Shown: one piece after another, positions 52,783 to 60,722 of the stretch | How positions within the stretch are numbered: position 1 is the stretch's first letter | How the letters are laid out: each line of letters begins with the position of its first letter | Assembly: GCF_035989885.1 (NCBI RefSeq) | Contig: NZ_CP108518.1 | Location: forward strand, 806,001 to 870,000 | From: Streptomyces sp. NBC_01232 | Lineage (GTDB): Bacteria; Actinomycetota; Actinomycetes; Streptomycetales; Streptomycetaceae | DNA length: 64,000 bases | Direction: 5' to 3' | Made by a program: the position numbers and the translations under genes | The notes under the pieces: model-generated | Told to the model about the DNA's origin: nothing | Database searches by the model: none | Seen by the model: the letters and a program-made list of their open reading frames with translations, nothing else

Positions 52783-52992
52783 TCAGCGGTTCCATCAACT
52801 CGTCCTCATAGAGCGCCATTACGATGATCTGCGCCATTCTGCTCATGGCCGAATACCAGCGCACGCCGTGCCCGGCAGCAAGCCGGTTCTCGCCCACCTG
52901 CGGCACCGGGACCGCGGCTCCTGGACACCGTCCGCCGGCGCGCGGCAGTTGGAGGTGCAGTGAGGCGAAGGTGCCCATCCCACCCGGCGCGT

Positions 52993-54540
52993 CTATCTGG
53001 TCCCGAAGCTGGGAGCCGTCCAGGGGAAGAGGTCGAAGAGCAGCAGAACCGACCAGGTGAGGTGGATGGCGGCGGCCAGGATCCATGCGGGCGTGTTGGG
53101 CATCCTCACCAGCCTGAGCCCCCCGTACAACGGGGCGAGGCAGAAGGGGATGCCCACGACGGGATCGGCGAAGGATGCGCCGTCGGCTCGTTTGGCTGCT
53201 ACATCCTGGCCGATCAAGTACATGAAGACGCTGAAGCCCAGCAGGACTGCGCCCGTATAGATCTTGAGCAGCAGGGCCGGGGCTGCCCTGTGCCCTGCAG
53301 GGGTGATTCCGAACAGGAGCATGACGGGTGCGACGAGGATGCCGAGTTGCGTCCTGACGAAGCCGTCGAGCAAGGTGTCCCCCGCCCCCGGGGCGGGCCT
53401 CGTGACCGCGCCGACGGTCGTACCGGGCTTCGCCCCGGACTCGTCCAGCAGCCCTAGCCAGATCCCCGCCCTGCTGCCGAACCCGGGACGCGGTGCCTTC
53501 GGGACGGGGCGCGAAGGGGCGACCGCCTCTTCCCGGACAGGCGATCGCGGGACTCGGGCGAGCAGTGCCTGCGCCTGCGCCTGCGCCTGCGCCGGAGAGT
53601 CCGTGGCGGCCCGGAGATCCGTGGCGCTGCTGGTGGAGGGCTTGTCCAACACTGTTCTGGACACGGGTTGGACAGGATCCGGGCCGACGGGGAGGGCGTG
53701 CAGCTGCTCGTCGGGGTCGGGGCCAGGATCGGCGTCGGCGGGGTTGGGCTGGAGGTCTTCCTCGATCAGTGCCTCGTCGTGAAGGCCTTCGGCGGTGATG
53801 TGCTCCAGTCGGGCTTCGAATTCGGAGTCGTCCACCGCATCGGCGGTCTCGGCACGGACCGGTTCGCGGGAGCCGGGCGGGACGACCACGAGGTCCTGTG
53901 CCTCGCGTTCCAGCCGGCTGATCTCCTCCTGCGCGACCAGTGCCTCGGCCATCCAGAACTCCTGCTGCTCCTCCGCCGTCATCCGGCGGGTACGGGCCCG
54001 CTCCTGCTGCACCTGGACCCGGCTGAGGCGCTCCTTGGCCTGGCCGAGCCGGCGCTCCACCCGGGCCCGCTCGCGTTCGCCGCCGAGCTTCAGCTGGAGT
54101 TCGGCGTTCTCCAGCCGGCTCTGCGTGTAGGCGAGCATGGGCCTCAGCTCGGCGAGGTGCTTCTCCGCGTTCGCCGCGAGTGCCTGGTACTTGATGACCT
54201 GCTGGAGCGCGTCGTCGCGCCGCTGGTGCTGGCGCACCAGCTCCCCGCCACCCGGTAACCGGCTCGCACGGCGTTCGGCATCGGCCGCGTTCCACAGCTC
54301 CAGCGCCCGGACGAAAGCGGTGCTGCGACGGACGCCCTGCTGCGTGAAGGCCTCCACCAGTTTCCCGACCAGGGTCTTCGGAATGAGCTGCGAGCCGTTG
54401 AGATAGTTCCCCCAACTGGAACTGCTCCGGCCGAACCGGTCGGCCAGTTCCCGCACCGACGTGCCCCTGGTCAGAGCCACCAGGAACAGGGCCAGCCGGC
54501 CGGCCGCCGTCTCTTCGTCGATCTCACGCTGCGGGGACAC
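52993..54540 (-). CDS. HTH protein with coiled coil and two-helix membrane tail (module 3)
   Basis: A 515-residue protein. Residues 1-80 carry an Xre-type HTH (VRELADRFGRSSSSWGNYLN, then IPKTLVGKLVEAF). Residues 110-220 form a long coiled coil (ELRPMLAYTQSRLENAELQL, ARVERRLGQAKERLSRVQVQ). A linker contains a QA repeat (QAQAQAQAQ, from a 6-bp DNA repeat at 53566-53593). The last 130 residues hold about four hydrophobic helices. GTG at 54540 follows GGGAGAGG. It diverges from a 50-residue membrane peptide, the third such pair in the window. Confidence 0.72.
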   Translation of the reverse strand: MSPQREIDEETAAGRLALFLVALTRGTSVRELADRFGRSSSSWGNYLNGSQLIPKTLVGKLVEAFTQQGVRRSTAFVRALELWNAADAERRASRLPGGGELVRQHQRRDDALQQVIKYQALAANAEKHLAELRPMLAYTQSRLENAELQLKLGGERERARVERRLGQAKERLSRVQVQQERARTRRMTAEEQQEFWMAEALVAQEEISRLEREAQDLVVVPPGSREPVRAETADAVDDSEFEARLEHITAEGLHDEALIEEDLQPNPADADPGPDPDEQLHALPVGPDPVQPVSRTVLDKPSTSSATDLRAATDSPAQAQAQAQALLARVPRSPVREEAVAPSRPVPKAPRPGFGSRAGIWLGLLDESGAKPGTTVGAVTRPAPGAGDTLLDGFVRTQLGILVAPVMLLFGITPAGHRAAPALLLKIYTGAVLLGFSVFMYLIGQDVAAKRADGASFADPVVGIPFCLAPLYGGLRLVRMPNTPAWILAAAIHLTWSVLLLFDLFPWTAPSFGTR

Positions 54541-54698
54541 CGCGCCCCTCTCCCACTCTGCCGTCCAACCCTGACCACCTGATGACCACGCCCGAACCCC
54601 CTCCCAACAGGCACGACTTGCCGGTCCCGCCCATGGACAGGACCGGCACGGCGAATCTCTCCCCACCACAACCGGCTCTGCCACCAGGGGAGAACACC

Positions 54699-54851
54699 AT
54701 GAGCCTGTCCACGCTGTACGCATTCCTCGGCCACGACCTCCTCGGCGACGTCGTCGCCGCGGGCCTCGTCGCCGGAACCGGGTACCTAGCCAAGAAGATC
54801 CGGACCCGGGCCCGCAACCGGAACGGCCAAACTCCCTCAAGCCGCCGGTGA
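54699..54851 (+). CDS. Small membrane peptide (module 3)
   Basis: A 50-residue peptide with one hydrophobic segment (LLGDVVAAGLVAGTGYL) and a basic tail (KKIRTRARNRN). The ATG at 54699 has GGGGAG seven bases upstream; longer in-frame starts at 54582 and 54633 have none. It is divergent from the HTH-coiled-coil-membrane protein. The shape is that of a small holin- or toxin-like membrane peptide; activity is not shown. Confidence 0.55.
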   Translation: MSLSTLYAFLGHDLLGDVVAAGLVAGTGYLAKKIRTRARNRNGQTPSSRR

Positions 54852-55008
54852 CCGGGGCGCGCGGCCCGCTGAACCCCCAGCGGGCCCGCGCCGAGGCCGC
54901 GCAGGCACCGAGGGCGTCGTCCCGTACCGCTCAGGTCGCAGAGGCACGGGCCGGAAATCATCATCAGGGCGCACGGGTCGGGAGCCGAACGCCAGCAGGA
55001 TGTTCGTC

Positions 55009-56079
55009 ATGGCACAAGCACAAGAACTCGGCGCCCTCGTCCAGCAGACCGCCGACCGGCTGGCCCGGCAGCACGTCGTCGGCGCGGTGGTGGCCGCGGT
55101 GTCGGACGACCTCGTCGAGATCCGGGGTGCCGGCAGCACCGGCGCCGACCGGGGAGATGCGGCCCCCGGACCCGACACGCTCTTCGAGATCGGTTCGGTG
55201 ACCAAGGCGTTCACCGCCCTGGCTCTTGCGTGCATGGCGACCGCCGGCACGGTGGGCCTGGACGAGCCGCTCGGTGATCTGCTGCCCGACGGGACACACG
55301 TACCGTCGCGGGGCGGCCGGCAGATCTCCTTGCAGGACCTGGCCACCCACACCTCGGGCCTGCCGCGGCTGCCCAGGGGCATGCTGCTCCAGTCCCTGTT
55401 GCACCCGTCGACGCCGGACCCCTACGCCGACTGCACGTCCGACGTCCTGTTGTCCGGGCTGGCCCGTACGCGTCTGGGTGCCGTACCGGGGAAACGGTTC
55501 CGCTACTCCAACCTCGGGGCCGGACTGCTGGGACTGGCCCTCGCCCGCCGGGCCGGCACGGAGTACGAGGCACTCATCGTCCGGGAGATCTGCGCCCCGT
55601 TGGGCATGACCGACACCGTCGTGACGGTGGACGACGCGCGTGCGGAACGACTTGCCCGGGGCCACGGCCGCCGGGGGCGGCCCACCGCACCCTGGCACCT
55701 CGCCGACCTGGCCGGGGCGGGCGGCCTGCGGTCGACCGCCACCGACCTGGTGGCCTTCGTACGGGCCCAACTCGACGTCGGTCCCGTCCCCGCAGATCTC
55801 GCGGCGGCCATCCGCCTGAGCCGGAGCGTCGAGCACCGCCGGAGCCCCTTCGCCCGGGTGCACCTCGGCTGGATGGCGCACCGCCTCCATCCGCGGCAGG
55901 GCGCCCACCTGCAGATCTGGCACAACGGAGGAACGGGCGGCTTCTCCTCCTTCGTGGGCTTCGACCCGGAGAAGCGGCTGGGCGTCATCGCCCTCGGCAA
56001 CACCCAACGCCCGGTGGACCGGCCCGCCCTCGACCTGCTGCGCACCCTGCAGGCGGAGCATGGATCGGGGAGGGACTGA
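55009..56079 (+). CDS. Serine beta-lactamase-like hydrolase
   Basis: A 356-residue protein of the class-C beta-lactamase/esterase family. The nucleophile motif S-x-x-K is SVTK in LFEIGSVTKAFTALALACMA, the tyrosine motif is YSNLG and the third motif is HNGG in QIWHNGGTGGFSSFVGF. No signal peptide is seen, so it is probably cytoplasmic and an esterase or peptidase, not a resistance enzyme. AGGA lies eight bases before the ATG at 55009. Confidence 0.87.
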   Translation: MAQAQELGALVQQTADRLARQHVVGAVVAAVSDDLVEIRGAGSTGADRGDAAPGPDTLFEIGSVTKAFTALALACMATAGTVGLDEPLGDLLPDGTHVPSRGGRQISLQDLATHTSGLPRLPRGMLLQSLLHPSTPDPYADCTSDVLLSGLARTRLGAVPGKRFRYSNLGAGLLGLALARRAGTEYEALIVREICAPLGMTDTVVTVDDARAERLARGHGRRGRPTAPWHLADLAGAGGLRSTATDLVAFVRAQLDVGPVPADLAAAIRLSRSVEHRRSPFARVHLGWMAHRLHPRQGAHLQIWHNGGTGGFSSFVGFDPEKRLGVIALGNTQRPVDRPALDLLRTLQAEHGSGRD

Positions 56080-56104
56080 GGGGCGACGGCCGGCCTGCGT
56101 CGAC

Positions 56105-56746
56105 CTAGGAGTGGCGGACGGCTGCCACGGCGGCCGGGAGTACGGCCGGGCGGTCGAGGAACGCGAGCACGGCCCGCTTCTGCGGGAGGTATATCTCGGG
56201 CAGGTCGATCTCCGGGAGGGTGATCTCGCCCTCCCGGACGAAGCCGAGCCGGTTCAGCAGGGCGAGTGCCTTGGCGTTGGAGGCGTCGGGCTCGGCGACC
56301 GCGCGCAGGACGGCCGGGTCGCGGAAGGCGAACCGGATGAGCGACCCGATCAGGGTCCTGCTGAATCCGGGCCGCGGCCGGCCGGTCATCGGGGCCAGCA
56401 TCAGGTGGACGCCGATGTCGCCCTCCCGTACGGCGTAGCAGTCGCTGACCCGGTCCTCGGCGGGCTCGTACGTCTGGAAGAGTGCGACGGGTTCGTCGTC
56501 CAGCCGGACCATGAACGCGTGGTGCGTGTCCCGGCGGTCCACGTCCTCGTAGATCTCCTGGACCAGTTCCCGGCCGGCGCCGTTCATGCCCCAGAACTGC
56601 GCGCGCTCCTGGACGACCCAGGAGTGCAGCACGGCGGAGTCCGCGACGGGGTCGACCGGAGTGAAACGGACCGTGCCGAAGCCTTCGACGGTCTCGGTCA
56701 TGACGTCCGCGCGCGGGGAGGGGAGGGAAGCGGACTCGGGTCTCAT
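56105..56746 (-). CDS. Siderophore-type GNAT acetyltransferase
   Basis: A 213-residue acetyltransferase of the Acetyltransf_8 type, used in hydroxamate siderophore synthesis (FWGMNGAGRELVQEIYEDVD, then GIHVHL-like GDIGVHLMLAPMTGRPRPGF and NRLGFVREGEITLPE). It may acetylate an N-hydroxylysine-like amine. An iron-box-like dyad lies 60-80 bases upstream, so it should be expressed when iron is low. The ATG at 56746 has GGAA before it. It converges with the beta-lactamase-like gene. Confidence 0.82.
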   Translation of the reverse strand: MRPESASLPSPRADVMTETVEGFGTVRFTPVDPVADSAVLHSWVVQERAQFWGMNGAGRELVQEIYEDVDRRDTHHAFMVRLDDEPVALFQTYEPAEDRVSDCYAVREGDIGVHLMLAPMTGRPRPGFSRTLIGSLIRFAFRDPAVLRAVAEPDASNAKALALLNRLGFVREGEITLPEIDLPEIYLPQKRAVLAFLDRPAVLPAAVAAVRHS

Positions 56747-56805
56747 ACGGGTTCCGTTTCTGCTGGGTCGCAAGGGCCGGCGAGGCCGGGAAGCTCTCGC
56801 ACGAC

Positions 56806-56825
56806 CCAGGTTAGGGTGCCCTAAC
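56806..56825. promoter_or_regulatory. DmdR/IdeR-like iron box
   Basis: GTTAGGG-TG-CCCTAAC (56810-56825) is a perfect 7-bp dyad. The surrounding 19 bases match the IdeR/DmdR consensus TTAGGTTAGGCTAACCTAA at about 14 positions. A TATAGT box on the minus strand overlaps it, so a bound iron repressor would block transcription of the acetyltransferase gene. Confidence 0.72.
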
Positions 56826-56957
56826 TATAGGGGTCACTAGAAGAAGCTCCCGAAAGGGCCTCCGCCCCGCATGCGGAACCACAGGGTGCCGCGGCCGTGC
56901 ACTTCTTGCGGCCCTGGCGGGCGCAGCAGGCGCGCTCCGCGGTGGACGCGTCGCCTG

Positions 56958-57467
56958 CTACACGGGCGCCGCGTTCCCGGACGGCGCCGGCTCCGCGCCG
57001 CGGGCGGCCTCGGCGGCGGTGTAGGAGGAGGCGAAGGTGAACGCGCGCGGGGACGGTCCGTTCGTCCGCAGGTCGGTCAGTCGCTCCAGGGCCTCACCCA
57101 CGGTCGGCAGGTGTCCGGCGGGGACCCACCAGAGCACCAGGTGCGCCTCGATGTGCCGCTCGAACCATTCGCGGCGACGTCTCATCACCTCCAGGTGCCC
57201 GCTGCGGTAGGCGAAGTCCCACAGGGCCTCCTGGTTCTGCCACACCGACAGGTTGACGATGACGTCCTCCCCGGCCGGGCGCAGGCCGGTGGCGTCGGCC
57301 TCCCCCTCCTCCACGAGTCGCCACACGAAGCCGGTTGCGCCGTCGGCGGCGGCGTTGACCTCGTCGAGCATGTCGACGAACGGTGCCGTGCGCGGGTCGT
57401 CGATGGGGTGGAGGAGTGTGGCGACGTTGAGTTGGGCGAGGTGGAAGGCATGCGCGGGTGCGGTCAT
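56958..57467 (-). CDS. DUF3291 protein
   Basis: A 169-residue protein with HLAQLNVATLLHPIDDPRTA at the start, VWRLVEEGEADATGLRP and NLSVWQNQEALWDFAY, the blocks of the DUF3291 family, an ABM-like ferredoxin fold. Enzyme role unknown, possibly a small monooxygenase-like protein. It is 31 bases after the stop of the HTH regulator gene and is probably cotranscribed with it. Confidence 0.85.
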   Translation of the reverse strand: MTAPAHAFHLAQLNVATLLHPIDDPRTAPFVDMLDEVNAAADGATGFVWRLVEEGEADATGLRPAGEDVIVNLSVWQNQEALWDFAYRSGHLEVMRRRREWFERHIEAHLVLWWVPAGHLPTVGEALERLTDLRTNGPSPRAFTFASSYTAAEAARGAEPAPSGNAAPV

Positions 57468-57498
57468 GGCCTCATATCAGCATGACCGCCCTTCTATG

Positions 57499-58215
57499 TC
57501 AACGATCTTTGTTTTTAGAAGCCTCGACCACCACGCAGCACTCCCCCGGCCGGGCGTCCATACGAGCGCGGACGGGCCCGTCCACGCCGAACAGCCCTTC
57601 CAGCAGTGCGAGGTTCATGCCGCAGACGAGCGGTGGGAAGCGCTCGGCGACGGCGTGGAAGGGGCAGTTGCGCATACGGACGACACGCTCGGCCGGCCCG
57701 GCCGCCCCGGCCACCGCCGCCGCGCCTTCGGCATCCTCGGCGTCCCCGTCGCCCGCCAGGTACGGCTCGTAGCCGCGGCCGGCCAGCATCTGCACGGCCT
57801 CTTCGAGGTCGCCGCAGGGCGGCGCCGAGCCCCGCAGGGCTTCGCCCCTGCGGCCCGCGGCCGCGCACAGCACCGCGTCCAGCCCCGCCTGCTCGGCGGC
57901 CTCGGCGAGCAGCTCGGCCGCGGTGAGGTAGTCGCGGCCGGGCAGCGACACCGACCGCTCGGCCCGTGCCCGCGTGTACACCTTGGCCGGACGGCCGGCC
58001 CCCGGACCCGAGCGACCCGTCAGACGGCGACTGCCGCTCTCCAGCAGGCCGGCCTCGGTCAGCCGGTCCAGATGGTGCGCGGCGAGCGTGCGCGCCACCC
58101 CGGCCGCCTCGGCGGCCTCGTTGCGGCCGACCTCGCGCCCCTGTGCCGCCACGTACTCGTACAGGCGGCGGCGCACCGGATCCTGCAGCATCGCGATCGC
58201 ATCGATATCCTTCAC
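57499..58215 (-). CDS. HTH regulator with cysteine-rich, Fe-S-like C-terminus
   Basis: A 238-residue protein. Residues 1-75 form an ArsR-like winged helix (DPVRRRLYEYVAAQGREVGR, ARTLAAHHLDRLTEAGLLES). The last 60 residues carry a cysteine pattern (NCPFHAVAERFPPLVCGMN, then GECCVVVEA), much like SufR-type regulators that hold an Fe-S cluster. It probably senses redox state or iron-sulfur supply and controls itself and the DUF3291 gene. The GTG start has TAGAAT six bases upstream, a leaderless layout. Confidence 0.82.
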   Translation of the reverse strand: MKDIDAIAMLQDPVRRRLYEYVAAQGREVGRNEAAEAAGVARTLAAHHLDRLTEAGLLESGSRRLTGRSGPGAGRPAKVYTRARAERSVSLPGRDYLTAAELLAEAAEQAGLDAVLCAAAGRRGEALRGSAPPCGDLEEAVQMLAGRGYEPYLAGDGDAEDAEGAAAVAGAAGPAERVVRMRNCPFHAVAERFPPLVCGMNLALLEGLFGVDGPVRARMDARPGECCVVVEASKNKDR

Positions 58216-58297
58216 GCGGTCATTCTAGGAACAACGCAGATAGGAAATAGAAAGACGAAACCCGCCACCGCGGGAACACCCTCCCCGGCCGGGACGG

Positions 58298-59032
58298 TCA
58301 GCCCGCGGGCTCCGGACGCGGTCCCGAGCGCGCCGCGGTGACCGAGCCGGGGGTCACCAGGCCCGTCTCGTAGGCGAGGACGACCGCCTGTGCCCGGTCG
58401 CGCAGCGACAGTTTCGCGAAGATCCGGGCCACGTGGGTCTTCACGGTGGCCTCGCTGAGCGTCAGTTCCCGCGCCAGCTCGGCGTTGGAGCGGCCGTGGC
58501 CCATCAGGGTCAGCACCTCGCGTTCGCGCGGGGTCAGCGCCGTCAGCTCGCGGGGTACGGAGTCCGCCGCGGCCCGGTCCGGGCCGGCCGCGCCCGGGCC
58601 GCAGCGTTCCACCAGGCGGCGGGTGATCGACGGGGAGAGCAGCGCGTCGCCGGTGCTGACCAGGCGGACGGCGGCGGCGAGGTGTTCGGGGGTGACGTCC
58701 TTGAGCAGGAAGCCGCTGGCCCCGGCGGCGAGGGCGGCGTACACGTACTGGTCGAGGTCGAAGGTGGTCAGCATGATCACCCGGCAGTACGGGGCTTCGG
58801 CGAGGATGCGCCGGGCCGCCTCCAGGCCGTCCATGTTCGGCATCCGTATGTCCAGCAGTACGACGTCGGGGCGCAGTCGGCGAACGGCCGCGACCGCTTC
58901 CACCCCGTCGGCCGCCACGCCGACCACGTCGATCCCGCGGGCGGTCAGGATCAGCCGGAAGCCGGTGCGGACCAGGTCCTGGTCGTCGGCGATCAGCACG
59001 CGGGGCGCCTGGGGCGCCTCCGGCGTGGTCAC
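58298..59032 (-). CDS. NarL/LuxR-type response regulator
   Basis: A 244-residue response regulator. The receiver domain has the acidic pair DDQD, the phosphorylation aspartate in VVLLDIRMPNMDG and the switch lysine in GFLLKDVTPE. The LuxR output domain is LTPREREVLTLMGHGRSNAE, then ELTLSEATVKTHVARIFAKL. Its GTG start overlaps the kinase stop (GTGA). With the kinase it probably controls the divergent ABC efflux pair. Confidence 0.93.
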   Translation of the reverse strand: MTTPEAPQAPRVLIADDQDLVRTGFRLILTARGIDVVGVAADGVEAVAAVRRLRPDVVLLDIRMPNMDGLEAARRILAEAPYCRVIMLTTFDLDQYVYAALAAGASGFLLKDVTPEHLAAAVRLVSTGDALLSPSITRRLVERCGPGAAGPDRAAADSVPRELTALTPREREVLTLMGHGRSNAELARELTLSEATVKTHVARIFAKLSLRDRAQAVVLAYETGLVTPGSVTAARSGPRPEPAG

Positions 59033-59877
59033 GGTCGCCCCAGCGGGAGCCGGGCGCGCACCCGGTAGCCGCCGCCGAGGCGGCGGCGGGCGTCGAGGTC
59101 GCCCCCGTAGACGGCGACGCGTTCGCGCAGTCCGATCAGTCCGCGGCCGGCGCCCTCGGTCTTCGGCCGGTCCCGGTCGCCGGCGGGCCGCGGTCCGGGG
59201 GCGCCTCCCGTCAGGACGCTGGGCCCGTCGCCCAGCACCTCCACGCGCAGCGCGTGCTCCTGGTACCGCACCGTCACCTCGGTCCTGCCTCCGTCTCCGT
59301 GTTTGAGCGCGTTCGTCAGCGCCTCCTGGATGATCCGGTACGCCGTGACGTCGATCCCGGCCGGGAGGGGGCGCGGGTCCCCGGACATCCGTACCTCCAC
59401 CGGCAGTCCGGCGAAGGCGAACTCGTCGATCAGCCGGCTGAGCCGTGCGAGGCTCGGCTGTGGCGCGAGCCGGTCGGCCGGGGCCCCGTACGGTTCGTCC
59501 GCGCCGTCCTGGGCGGGGGCCAGGAGCCCCAGCAGGTGGCGCAGTTCGGTCATCGTGTTGCGCCCGGCCCGCTCCACGGCGGCCATCGCCGCCGCGGCCT
59601 CGTCGGGCATCGTGGTGAGCACCTCGCGTGCGGCCCCGGCCTGGACCACCATCAGGCTCACGTTGTGGCTGACGATGTCGTGGAGCTCCGCCGCGATCCT
59701 GGCCCGTTCGGCGTCGACGGCCGTACCGGCCGCGCTCTCGCGCTCCCGCTCCAGCAGCCAGCCGCGTTCCTCGAGCGCCCTGCGGTGGCCGCGCCGGGCG
59801 CGCAGCAGGGCGACGGCGAGCGCGCCGGCCACGGCCGCGGAGCCGCAGGCCGCGACCACGGCGATGATCAGTCCCAC
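59029..59877 (-). CDS. HisKA_3 sensor histidine kinase
   Basis: A 282-residue kinase. One or two hydrophobic helices at the start (LIIAVVAACGSAAVAGALAV) are followed by the phospho-acceptor histidine in RARIAAELHDIVSHNVSLMV, and then a HATPase domain (IIQEALTNALKHGDGGRTEV, GRGLIGLRERVAVYGG). It is shorter than typical sensor kinases and lacks a large outside domain, so it probably senses a signal within the membrane or works with the ABC transporter. GTG at 59877 follows GGGGGAG. Confidence 0.92.
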   Translation of the reverse strand: MGLIIAVVAACGSAAVAGALAVALLRARRGHRRALEERGWLLERERESAAGTAVDAERARIAAELHDIVSHNVSLMVVQAGAAREVLTTMPDEAAAAMAAVERAGRNTMTELRHLLGLLAPAQDGADEPYGAPADRLAPQPSLARLSRLIDEFAFAGLPVEVRMSGDPRPLPAGIDVTAYRIIQEALTNALKHGDGGRTEVTVRYQEHALRVEVLGDGPSVLTGGAPGPRPAGDRDRPKTEGAGRGLIGLRERVAVYGGDLDARRRLGGGYRVRARLPLGRP

Positions 59878-59999
59878 CCCGAACTCCCCCACCTCGTAGG
59901 CCTGGAGGCCATTCTGCCGGACGGTCCGCGTACATCTCCGGGATGACCCGCTCGGACGGTTACATCCGGGGGCCGACGCACCGCGGCCGGGCGCCGTCT

Positions 60000-60005
60000 T
60001 AGGTT
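60000..60005 (+). promoter_or_regulatory. Leaderless -10 box (TAGGTT)
   Basis: TAGGTT lies six bases before the ATG of the ATPase gene. The kinase promoter faces the other way. Confidence 0.5.
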
Positions 60006-60011
60006 CGGGCC

Positions 60012-60722
60012 ATGACAACTGATCACGACATTGCGCGGCAGGTCGTCGTACGGCTGGACGGTGTGCACAAGGAGTACGGCGACGCGAAGGCCCTGGACGG
60101 GCTGTCGCTGGAGATCCGGGCCGGGGACGCGGTGGCCGTGATGGGCCCCTCCGGCTGCGGCAAGTCCACGCTGCTCAACATGGTGGCCGGGCTCGACCGG
60201 CCGACGTCGGGCACCGTCGAGGTGCAGGGCCAGGACCTGGGCGGGCTGAACGAGACCGGACTGGCGCTGTTCCGGCGCCGGCACATCGGAATGATCTTCC
60301 AGTTCTTCAACCTGATCGACGACCTGCCCGTCCTGGACAACGTGGCGCTGGCCGCCCAGCTGACGGGCACTCCCGCCCGGCAGGCGCGCCGCCGGGCCCT
60401 GGAGCTCCTCGACGAGCTCGGCGTGGCCGGCCGTCGCAACAACTATCCGGCGACGCTCAGCGGGGGTGAGCGCCAGCGGGTGTCCGTGGCACGGGCCCTG
60501 ATGAACCGTCCGGCGCTGCTGCTGGCGGACGAGCCGACCGGAGCCCTCGACAGCCGCTCGGGCGAGCAGGTGATGGACCTGCTGATCGACCTCAACCAGA
60601 TCGGCCAGACCCTGCTGATCGTCACCCACGACCCGCAGTTGGCCGCCCGGTGCGCGAGCCGTCTGGTCGAGGTGGCCGACGGCCGGGTCGCCCGGCAGAG
60701 CGCGCTGGAGGCGACCGCGTGA
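60012..60722 (+). CDS. ABC efflux ATPase (MacB/LolD type)
   Basis: A 236-residue ATPase of the MacB/FtsE-like export type: Walker A GPSGCGKST, signature LSGGERQRVSVARAL and Walker B LLLADEPTGALD, with the family-typical RRRHIGMIFQFFNLI. Its stop overlaps the start of the permease gene (GTGA). Such pairs in actinomycetes export antibiotics or lipids and are usually under the control of a divergent two-component system, which is present here. Confidence 0.94.
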   Translation: MTTDHDIARQVVVRLDGVHKEYGDAKALDGLSLEIRAGDAVAVMGPSGCGKSTLLNMVAGLDRPTSGTVEVQGQDLGGLNETGLALFRRRHIGMIFQFFNLIDDLPVLDNVALAAQLTGTPARQARRRALELLDELGVAGRRNNYPATLSGGERQRVSVARALMNRPALLLADEPTGALDSRSGEQVMDLLIDLNQIGQTLLIVTHDPQLAARCASRLVEVADGRVARQSALEATA

